The notes under the pieces: generated by a model | Database searches by the model: none | What the model saw: only the letters and a program-made list of their open reading frames with translations | What the model was told of the DNA's origin: nothing | Program-made: the position numbers and the translations under genes | Assembly: GCA_025558075.1 (NCBI GenBank) | Contig: JAHLKF010000018.1 | Coordinates: forward strand, 62,001-126,000 | DNA from: Gaertneriomyces semiglobifer | Taxonomy: Eukaryota; Chytridiomycota; Chytridiomycetes; Spizellomycetales; Spizellomycetaceae | DNA: 64,000 bases | Reading direction: 5' to 3' | In this document: piece by piece, positions 1 through 10,300 of the stretch | Layout of the letters: each line of letters starts with the position of its first letter | Position numbering within the stretch: the first letter of the stretch is position 1

Positions 1-81
1 GGAGTAACGCGTCGCTGCGCATTTCTCAACGAACAAACATTCGCATCGTCCAGAAAGTCGTTTTAAAGGCAGCATTGAGCG

Positions 82-1088
82 ATGATCACCCAACTTCCGG
101 ACGACGTTCCAACTCAGCGTGACAACGCAAAGAGCGATGAGAAGCATTTTCGCTTTGGCTTGCTTGAGGCACCCTTGAAAGGGTTCGACGACAAGGACCT
201 GCAGGACCTGTTGTTCAAATGGTACCTCAGCAGTGACCACCACGCAGGAACGACGGTCTTACTAAGTAAGATTGGTGGCTACGTTTTTTAGGGGCATGCG
301 AGACCATATGTACGTGAGAAAGTTCTCCTTTGACCAACCGCTACATATGTACGAGGTCGACCGGTTTCTGTTGGATTTTTTGAACGATCCGGAGGTTCAT
401 CCTTGCATTCAGGTCAGCACAACTCAGTGTGCACGGCAGGTTACATTGGAAGCTGATGCGTTTGCAGGTGTTGAGCAGGGGTGATAAATGGACCAGGCTC
501 GGCGTTGTATCACATGTGGAGAAAGAGGAACTACGGGCTACAGTGCGCAGCCTGGACTTTTTTGATCGACTGAACGACAGAAATGGCAAGATATTGCATC
601 TCAGCTTGTTAGATGTTAACGTGAGTGTATCTTGACCATTTTTCTCCCACACAGCCAACATCCTCCGTCCTTCCGGTGAGATCATTAAAATGCTTGAAAC
701 GTGCCACGATTCCTTCATGGTTGCGGACCATCTCCGTGCATGCCTTCTCATGCCAGAATTTGAATCGTACGACATCTTCTCCGAACCCGACCGTAAGGAG
801 CTGATATTTCACATCTTCAAAGCATTGTGTCTTGGTGGCCGACTGTGCCAGTACGAGGACGAGATTACTCCCTACATTGACGCAACGAAAGCAGTTTACA
901 AAGACATGATCAGTCCCGTGAAGGATCCCACCATCCCTGCTGCCTTTGTGTTCAGCATCTCCGCAGTAGAGTCCTCTGCATCACCGTTGTTTCCGATGGA
1001 ACATCCGCAAAACTTTTGCATTCTAAGCGTCGACCCACGGAAACGAACCGTCACCGTGATGTATCACGCCTCGGACGCTTATTACTAG
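82..1088 (+). CDS. CFAP300: Cilia- and flagella-associated protein 300 (CFAP300/C11orf70)
   Basis: Cytoplasmic factor needed to assemble and transport outer and inner dynein arms of motile cilia in the organisms where it has been studied. Exons read as 82-221, 292-412, 468-585 and 655-1088, giving 270 aa against about 267 aa for the human protein. Family blocks are visible: LQDLLFKW at the end of exon 1, RKFSFDQPL and FLLDF in exon 2, LDFFDRLND in exon 3, then YDIFSEPDRKELIFHIFKAL, CLGGRLCQYED and the terminal SVDPRKRTVTVMYH. The third intron (586-654) starts with GC instead of GT; using it restores frame and family length, whereas the nearby GT at 621 leaves a 34-bp intron and the wrong phase. 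Its 3' end lies 87 bp from the convergent next gene. Presence of this gene implies a flagellated life stage (inference). Confidence 0.93.
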
Positions 1089-1175
1089 GAAGGATATAAA
1101 GTTGTGTGCATTGAACCTCGTATATACAGTCAGAAGCGATAGCGGTATTCGCCCTGTGTAAATAAAAACACTAAG

Positions 1176-4100
1176 TTATGCAGCCAATTCTACAATTGCC
1201 AGTCTAAGCAGCTCCTTTTTGGCAAGGTTGTCCTCGTCGCTCTCCTTCTGCAGAAGTTGGCGTCGAATGGTATTACGCAATGGCGCAAATGACAACGTTG
1301 TTGTCATCCGCTTATTCCATGCAGCTCTGCCATCCGCGGTTTTGAAAATCTCTTCCAGGCTGCATAGTAGCTCACGGCAGGATCGAGAAAGTTCCCGATC
1401 ATCCGCCGTGATGCTTCCAATTATTCCGGGCAGATATGACACGACCTCTTCTACATAAACCCCAGTCCTGGCGCAGGCTAACAGAAGGCGGCATTCGGCT
1501 ACTGTTGTTGGAATAGGTGTATCTGTGTCTGCTGAACGCATCAATGATAGCAGGTTTGTTCGCACATCAAACGGTTTTCTCGTACTGATTATGTCGGCCA
1601 GCAAGGTTATCAACTGGTCTTTCCGGGTTCTGGATGTATTACGCGAACACAGCCGAGCAAGGCTGCGTAATAGCGTATCGCAACTGCTGCCATCAGCAGC
1701 ACACGTTTCTCGTAGAGCATGTAATAATTGCGTTGGGTAGGCATCGTCTGAAGCCAGCATTAGACGCGAAATGATCTCGTTGTGTAATGTCCGCAGGAAA
1801 CGTGAACGATCTGTCGATGCGACGAGCAAGGCATGGAGTAGCTGGAGTGCTTTGCTTCCCGCCTCATCTGGCACGCTATCAAGCAATTCCACAACCGCTG
1901 ACAGATGGCTGTCTAATCCTTCTGATTGATGACCTACCTTATCCGGGGTCACCGGGTAAAGGCGAATCAGCAAGTCAAGGGCAACAGGCCACACGCTGTC
2001 CAACGCCAGGGACTCGATAAAAATATGCATAAAGTCAGGCGCTGTGAGGAATGTTCGGGCATAAGATTCGCGGGTCTCCAAAGTGTACGTTAGCAGCTTG
2101 AACACTTCCAGGAGAGGTCCCACATGCGCTTTCGACTTTGACGCTTTGAGAAAAGCGCCCACAAGGTTTTGGTGTACAACAGTCCATAATTGTTTCTCAA
2201 GGGCCGAGTCCGGAGGATCTTGACGCGTAAAATCCACAACGTTCTGAAAGAGCGAACCGTACGCCAATGAACTCGTTTGAGTGAAAGTATTCATCAGCTC
2301 CCGGAAGGTGTCAATCTTTTGAGGAGGGGGGGCGGCCAAGAACCATTCGGCAATGAAGTCCCTGAAAAAATCGCATACGCTCGGAGAGGCTATAGGATAA
2401 AGACGGACGAGAGCTATCAGCCACGCAAGAGAGCAGTCACGCCATTTCACTTTCCATATCTCGAAGATATGCGTTGGATCACCCCTCGCTTCCGACAGAG
2501 ACCGCACGAACTCGGTCAGGCCTGCCAAATCCGCATCCAGGAGGAGCCTCGTGACCCAAATGGGATCTCCAAACAAATCCTCAACAATGCTCGCACCAGC
2601 TGACCTGCGGTCCAAGACGGCGGCTTGCACAATGGCTTCAATAAAGCAGGTCCAGAACCATTTGTTTTCTTTTGTCTCGTCCAAAGCAATGTTCAGCATA
2701 TGTCGCAAAAATCCGTTTTGCTCATCATTTCCACTAACAGATACCCATCCTTTAATCAGTGCAATCAGCTGTCTCGGTTCGGAATCCCGCAAGTATGCTT
2801 TAATTGCAGGACTTAATGCTGTGGCGCGAGAAAACCACGCCGATTGAAGTTTTCCGTCCTTACTGATAGAACGTGGTATAATGATATCGAGCAAAGGTCC
2901 GGCGTTCCGCGAGTTCGTTATATGGTCTAGTAACCACGTCATGTCCTGACTCTTGACACCGCTGTCAACTGCCACGCCTCTTGACGGCAAGCCCTCCGAG
3001 AACGCTAAGAGCCATGTCAGAATGACATGACGCACATGGTTGGATGCAGCACGCACGCAATCGACCGCCCACTGAATTACGTCTGTTCTTCGGACCGTTG
3101 CAATGAGTCTCAAAACATCCTTGAGAATTCGAACATCCAGCTTTCCTTCCGAAGTAGGCATACTGGCCGACAGAGTAAACATATCCACGAACGCCCGGTA
3201 AAGCGCACTATCCGGCGCTCTCAAATTTCGAAGTACTATAGTTATGACGCTGCCTGTAAAGGCCGGATACAAACGAATGAAGGTCGTGACTGTTAACTCA
3301 AAGATCCGCTGTTCTGTGGACGGCAAGTATGCGGCTGCCAAATCGCCGAGATGAGCTTGAAACGCCGGCAGCGGTAAGTCTTGAGCCGCCTGTGCCCAGG
3401 TGTCGACCGCTTGCCCAATGGTCAGCAAACGATGAGCTGCATCCGCAGGTACTTTTCTGACCAGCCCCTCGAAATATAAAGGGTTCACCCCAGGCAATGG
3501 GATACTTGGTGATCCTTTCATAGACAGGGTTTCTACCAAAGCGTGCTGGTTGACGTTGCTCGGTCGGATGCTTCGGCCAAAAGTTTCGGCCCATAATCGC
3601 ACCAACCCTGGAAAATTCTCACAATTTGCGGCCAAAATCTCTTCCAACAAGCGCAATGTGTTCGTGATTTTCCCACTGTCGAGAGCCCCGAATGATACCA
3701 AGGCACGATCCCGTTGGAGCATAATCCGCAAGGCCTCCTTCACCGCCCCATGCCGTTTCGCGCTTTGGCTGCAAGTTATCTCCAAGCCCTCGAGAAATCG
3801 CATAAACGATGTCCCGAGCTCGCTAGTACTCACAAGCATATGTGCGTCCAGTTCGCCCACAGCTGCAGGTAGTAGACTCACGTGCCATGGAATTTTATAG
3901 GGGCCATCGAGCGCAGTGAGACTTGCTACCGAATGCTGATAAGCAAGGTAAAGAGGAGACGCTCGTGGATTGCCTTTAGCGGTGCGGACCCATTCTAAGT
4001 ATTGTTGTCCCATGGTTTCCACCAGACGAGCGGAGCAGGAGCTCCAAAAGCCAACGACAGGTCCTTGAAGGGCCAAAGTAAGGTATTCTGTCAAGGTCTG

Positions 4101-5456
4101 GCTCACTCGACTGGCTCTGACAGAATCATCACCAAAAGAGCCCATAAATCTCGTGAACTCCCATAGAACAAAATCGTGAACGCTGTTTTTGGCGGATTGA
4201 CCGTCACGTTTCATTCCAGTGAAAACAAGCATTGCCAATCGAGGCGGCAACGCACCCATGATACAGCATTTGGGCTGTAGATGCCGTACAAAGCTGTCTT
4301 GCAATAGCGAGCAGTAAGCTGCAAGTCGCCCAAGTACGGAAGCATCATGGCCAGGGTAAGACAGTATAAATTGCTCGGTCACCCGTGATAGCCATGAATA
4401 GTGCTGTTCGGGACGGTGTGGAGGCCCCTTAGCGCTTTTTACAAAAACTGGCCCTCCAGACTCATAATGAATCATGACTGAACAGTACTCACTGAAGATG
4501 AAGTCGATGAAGAGCATATCTCTTGTGAAGCACGCGGGACTAAGTTTGAACCCTTTCCTTTCGAGCTCTGCTTCCGAATAAGATAGAAGTCTCCCTCGCC
4601 ATCTAGACATATCAGTAGCCTCAAGCACAATCAGTTCGGATTTTCCCTCTAACGGAATCGGCAAATTTCCCACGTTGAAGAACATGTTCAAAAACTAATT
4701 TTGACGGTGAAAATCTGGAATACAGCATTTCAGGTGTAAAAGAATGGTTCAGCTTACCTGTTGAATATTAATGAGAGGAATGCTGTCTTCCGTAGCAGAA
4801 CCATGATTTTGCAAAAACAGCCCGGAAACATGCGCGGCTATCACGGCCATGGGTACCAGTAAAACTGATCTATCTCGAAAAGCGATGCCTTGCAGAATGC
4901 GAAGCTCAGTCTGGCTCAAAACTTTGGATTCGGCCTCGGTACCAGGTGCTTCAGGCATCGCTGCGAAGCGCAACAGATAGTTGAGCATCAAAAAAGCTCC
5001 GATGATTTGATATGTTTGAGAACCGCCGTGTGCTCCTGATCCGCCTTCCGCCAATATGAAATCTATGATGAGAACATCCCGTTCTAGCACGCTAAGCCAT
5101 GTAGCGTACACCGCCATTGCCGAGTTGCTGGAGAAAACTCTACCGCATGCATTCTCTTTGGTGTCCAACGACATGAAACCAAGCCGCCGAAAAGCGAGCG
5201 CACAAAGCCTTGAGAATGCCTCAAGGTAAACAGGATCTGTCGCAGCATGGCGAAGGAACCATTGAATTGCTTCAATGCCTAGCACTTGGCCAGCGGGATC
5301 CTCATTATGCAAATATTGATCCAATCTTTGAACAGCATCTCCCAGCACGCTTGTCCAATAGGTGGGAAATGACGAAGGATCCGTGCTACGAACATGAGTT
5401 AAACGGGCGAATATCTCTTGGGACCAGGCTTTTGGATTGTCCCGAATACTCGTCAT
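1176..5456 (-). CDS. Large alpha-helical (HEAT/ARM-like) protein of unknown family
   Basis: Two exons, 5456-4758 and 4694-1176, joined across a 63-bp GT-AG intron, encode about 1,405 aa. I do not recognise the family. The sequence is leucine- and alanine-rich, predicted mostly helical, with repeated amphipathic segments such as LGIEAIQWFLRHA, LDSVWPVALDLLIRLYP and SKALQLLHALLVAS, which suggests an alpha-solenoid scaffold of the HEAT/ARM type. No catalytic motif, signal peptide, membrane segment, RING or kinase domain is evident. I compared it from memory with exportin-4 and URB1 and saw no convincing match. The start at 5456 is the first ATG after an in-frame stop. It is transcribed divergently from the desaturase (gap 5457-5820) and convergently with CFAP300. 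Confidence 0.75.
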
Positions 5457-5820
5457 TCTCTTGAGGAACCTTACGCACTCCCTCGTTATGCTCGTGGGTC
5501 AGATTGACTAAAGTACCCGGGTGAAGACCCTTGACAGCACATCAATCTCTCATTGGTAGTGAACCCGCCTGACGACGACGACGACTTGGATCGCTGATGC
5601 TGTGGTGATGAAGTCCTATCTATATAAATATAGCTACCTTAATATAAGATTTTTGGTTCGCGGAGGCTAAAGTTTTTGACTCGACCGTTGATCGACTTTC
5701 GGAAAAAATCAGGCCGAAAGCAGCAACATAAAAGCACCACTCATTTACTCTAAGTAGCGAAGATAGATAGAGGTAGAGATAGGTAGTTAGCTTGCTAGAT
5801 ACATTGGTTGCATTGTTGAG
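5457..5820. promoter_or_regulatory. Divergent intergenic region with AT-rich TATA-like stretch
   Basis: This 364-bp gap separates two divergent genes and no open frame in it looks coding. It contains a short GAC/GACGAC run near 5572-5586, an AT-rich stretch TCTATATAAATATAGC near 5619-5634 that could act as a TATA-like element, and a run of GATAG/GTAG units around 5760-5795. Assignment as a shared promoter rests on position only. Confidence 0.35.
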
Positions 5821-7191
5821 ATGTCTGCTGACACTTTGGGTAAGTTGGGATGTCTTCATCAGTCCAAAATAAAAGCATCTGTGCTGACTGGTTCCGCATC
5901 AGAAGGCGCTCGGGAGGCGCCAAAGCATCCTGGCTGGGATGTCAACCTCTCTGCACTGCGCAAGTCGTTGCCGCCCCATATCTTTGAAAAGTCACTGCCT
6001 CGCTCGCTCTTCCATTTTGTTTTCGACGGCCTTGTGCTCGCCGGCCTGTACTATGGCTATTCTCAGACGCTAGCTCAGCGTGAGAAGTGGTCATTGCTGG
6101 AATGGGCTGCTTATGCCGTTTGGATGCAGGTCGTTGGATTGTTCATGTGGTCCATGTTTTGCATTGGCCACGACTGCGGCCATGGTAGCTTCTCGAACTA
6201 TAAGAAGATCAACGCTGTCGTTGGTCACATCTCACACGGATTCCTCTTGGTTCCTTTTTGGCCATGGGCAAGGAGTCACGCCCAGCACCATGCCTACCAC
6301 AATCACAAGGAGAAGGATATGAGCCACCCATGGAGCACCCGCGAGGAGGAAACTGCTGGAGCTAAAGTTCTCAAGGGCCAGCCACTTCTTGTTCCTTGGG
6401 CGTATGGCATTGGCTATTTGCTTGTAGGTTGGACCGACGGCAGTCATTTTGTTCCCTGGAGCAAGCTTTTCAGGAACACTCGCGAGCGTGTTCAATGTGT
6501 TGTCAGTTCCGGCATCGTTTTTCTCTATGCTGTTGCTTTACGCCTCGCTGCCGGCACCTGGTCCGCCCTTTTCTGGGGGTACATCTGTCCTTGGTTGGTC
6601 TACAATACGGTTGGTTGCATCTCTATCCTCGAGCATCCATGCCACTCGATTAATCCATCTGTTCGCTCTTTAGTGGTTATACGCTGTGACGTACCTCCAA
6701 CATCACGCACCTGACACTCGTGTCTACTCTGATGAGAACTGGACCTTCACCACTGGTGCTGTCCAAACTGTCGACCGCACATATGGCATGGGCATTCTGG
6801 ATTGGTTTATGCACAATATCACGGGTATGTGTATCCAGCGATCTTCAGGCATGTCGTTGCAAACCTGACACAGAGCTGTTGAACAGATGGCCATGTTGTA
6901 CATCACCTCTTTTACACTTCTATCCCGCATTATCGCTTAATGGAGGCTACGCCAGTACGTATGGTGTCGTGCCAGTCATTATTCAACTTTGCCCATTGAT
7001 TAAACCATTCTTTGACTTAGCTTGTCGCCAAAAGCTTGGGGAGTTCTTACCGTCACGTTACCGGGTTCCCATTGATGGAATTTCTCAAAAGCCACTGGCA
7101 TTCCACGAGAGCTTACTTGATGTGGTCGGCTGAGGAGCGCATTTGGACGATGACCAAGCGTGATCAATTAAACAACAAAAAAGTGCAGTAG
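5821..7191 (+). CDS. Membrane fatty acid desaturase, omega-3/delta-12 type
   Basis: Endoplasmic-reticulum di-iron desaturase that inserts a double bond into C18 acyl chains using cytochrome b5. Exons 5821-6609, 6674-6824, 6887-6954 and 7021-7191 give 392 aa, the usual length. The three histidine boxes are complete: HDCGH (exon 1), HAQHHAYH (exon 1) and HVVHH, which is formed just after the second intron. Hydrophobic segments follow box 1 (GHISHGFLLVPFWPW) and surround the WLVYNTW-LYAVTYLQHH region. GHDCGHGSFS and VTYLQHH resemble omega-3 (delta-15, FAD3-like) enzymes more than typical fungal delta-12 forms, but regiochemistry cannot be decided from motifs. The C-terminus reads through ...AEERIWTMTKRD to a stop at 7189-7191 only if the 66-bp third intron is removed. 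All introns are 62-66 bp. Confidence 0.9.
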
Positions 7192-7306
7192 GAGGAACAT
7201 AGCATAGATTAGACCACGCCGACAAATTAGCATGTAGCATTCTGGCATTGTAATTTATGACGAAACCTCAGCTAATACAACACAATGCATCAGATGCAGA
7301 CTTTCG

Positions 7307-10300
7307 TTATCTGTTCATTTTGGGCCTGCGAGGTGTGGATGCCAGCACCTCGGCGCCAAACCAGTCCCCTTGCAGTGAGGACAGCACACGGACCTCTGAG
7401 AAGTCGGAAGGACTTCTCTTGAAGCGTGCTGGCTGTTCGTTTTCTTTAGAGAGTAACCCTCGCCAACCCGCTAATATCTTCCTCTTCAGTATCTTGTTTG
7501 CCCAAGTCTTCGCGAAGATCATTTTCCGCTGGGATTCAAAAACTTTGACCTGGACGTGCTTCCTCCAATTACGCCAAGCTCGTAATAGCAGATGTTTACG
7601 CCACAATGAGGAGGCCGCCTCCTGTTTATAAAGATAATCGTCTACGGCCTGGTGTTTCCACGATTCAGCCGTTGTGTTAAGTCCAGCAGTTTGCTGATCC
7701 GTTGACCGCAGCTCTCGCCGCTTCATTCTGTCTTGGGTCCGCCCCAGCCACTGAAGGACACGTCGCCTCAGTATCGAAACTCCACAGAAGTCATCCGCTA
7801 AAGATTGCATCTCCTCGAGGGTCACAGTTCTCGATCGCCATTTAGGGAGCCACTTGGCCAAGGTCTGCTGTCTCCACTTTGATTCCGCTGTAGCCAACTT
7901 CTCAAGCTTGCGCGCTACCACGGCCTTGCGGTGCCAAATGTAGAAGTAATTCTCACTAAGACGAGTATTAGAGGCTGCCCCTATCCGCCTTTGGCGATCA
8001 ATAGCATATTTGGTCCATGCATGCCATTTTCTAAGGACATCGTAAAGGACCCTGTGCCGCTTTTCCAGATCACTGCGCAGTCCTGTGTGCTTTTCTACCC
8101 AAACACGCATATACGCTTTGAGGCATATAGTGCGTCGTGTGGTGCCGGAGTCCACCCGTGTCTTGGTGGGTAGGCCGTAAAAATGCAACGCCCGCGAAGT
8201 AAAAGCGGACTCGGCGGCTCTGAGGTCCCTTCTCTTCTTCACTAACAGACGCCACTCTGCAGCACCGCCTCATGAGCTCGTTATTTATACAACACCGAAC
8301 CGGTACGAAAATACTCACCATTGACAATTCGTTGACATCTGCTAGCTGCTAAAATCCGTTGCAAGTAACTTAACGCTTCCACTTGATTTGCAAGCCGTTG
8401 TTGTCGGCTCCAGCGCGCTCGCCACATAGAAAAATAACCATGAAGTAAGTGTTGCCGGGTCGCCAAAGTGAGTGCTCGTTCTGCAACGAGACCGTGATAC
8501 TTGGTCCACCAGGTAGAGAAAGCTCGTCGTTGAAGCGTTGCCGCGTGCAAGGTCACAGCGTGTGCCTCTGCGAGCCTTTGAACCTTCGCGCCTGCGGTGG
8601 CGCCCATCCAAAATCGAAGTACACATCTGATCTTTCGAGCGCGATAGTGCGTCTTCGCCGTTGCCAGTGCCGCGGCATGGCGTTTAGTCGTGCGACGCCA
8701 CTTGTGCAGCGCACTTCCCAGTATAAAGTAGACCTTGCGGTTGCGAAACTCGGACACTTGGGCATTCAAGGTATCCTTGCGTTGATTCAGTCGCAGGTCG
8801 CATGACCGTGAACGCCAAACGTTCCATGCTCGTGCACACATCAGATGATCCCCGAGCCTTTGGGCGAACTCGGCAGAGCGACCACAACTTTCAGTGTTAC
8901 GTTTCCATGCGAGAAACGTGCGGTTCATTACATTCCATGCGTTAACGGTAACAGCATGTTCACCCTTCTCCAGCATGCTCCTAGTACGACGCACCCATGC
9001 CCTGAGAACCGTCTTGGCACGTCGATGCCCATACACCGACGCCAATCTGATGGCAAGCTCTCTCAATTTAACCTCGGTCCGTCGAGCGCCAACCCAAGAA
9101 CAGAATGTCTTTCGTGAAAGACGGCGTCGGTACAAATCGTCGGCAGCAATGCTCATCTGCTTGCGCGCTTTTAGGTAAGCAATTCTATGAGTGTTCAGCG
9201 TCATTCTTCCAGAGAGAGGGCTTGGCCATGTAGTGGTTACAGAACCGTGATCGAGTGGTAAAAGCATAGGAACATGAACCGTTGTGGTGGCCAAAATACC
9301 ATGGATGCGTCCTTCCTTATCCCTCACATTGTACTGAGGCGGCGTGCGAATATAACGAGAGAACATGACAGGGGTCAGCTCGGGTCGTAACCCTACTGCC
9401 CCACACATATCCCGGGTAGCGGCAGAAGTGAGTGTTCCGAATGTTGAAGCAGCAACATCTCTCCAAAGCCGCCAAAGCCAAGCCCGAAACGCCAATCGCT
9501 TCAGTCGTTTGTGGTATAACTGACTTGCCAGCCGGCAATGAAACCTCATCAATTGCCTACCGTTCCACGTCGACCAACACACAAGCTTCGTCCGCGCATC
9601 ATACCAGCGAGCTGCCAGTAGTTCGTGATGCCGCTGTCGCCAAAAGCAGAAAGCCCCGGCTATGATAGACTTGTTTCCACGAACCAAAAATAACTGCGCT
9701 TGCAATCCTAGTTTCCTTTGTAGGAAGCATTGGCGCCAAGAATCCCACACAATGGTAATTTTCCGCTTTTGTCTAACAGACACCACTGCGTCGCAGCGGG
9801 TGCGTAGGTGCCTCATCGAAACTGAATGATCGTGCCATCGAAGAATCCCTTCATGCGTCAGATGATGTACATGAACCGAATGAAGTAGTCGAAATGCGTG
9901 GCTCTGGCGTGTACGCTTCAGTCTAGCTCGAACCCACGATTGTAATACTCCTCGTTGCAGGTAAGAACGATATCGTGCTGCCGCGAAAGCTCTCAGAAGA
10001 CCAGCCCGATGACATGCCGCTTTCCATCGTTGGATGCTTCGCTTTACCAAAGACGATAAATAATGTTTCGACGCTACGGAAGTCAGCAGACGAGATTGGC
10101 GATTGCGTAAAACCTGATCGGTGAACGCAGCAAAACACCTGCGAAGGAGCCAACGCCGCTTCAACGCGTGAAAAGAGTCAATCACGCCACGTTCACGGTT
10201 TTCTCCCCGAATCGCCGCCAAATCCTGCCAATGGCGAACAATAACGGTCAGTGATCGTAGGCGACGAAGACTGGTAGCCTGCTCAATTTGTGACTCGCGC

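Noticed and set aside
621..654. 34-bp GT-AG intron in CFAP300
   Set aside because: Leaves the wrong phase for the last exon; the GC-AG alternative solves phase and length together.
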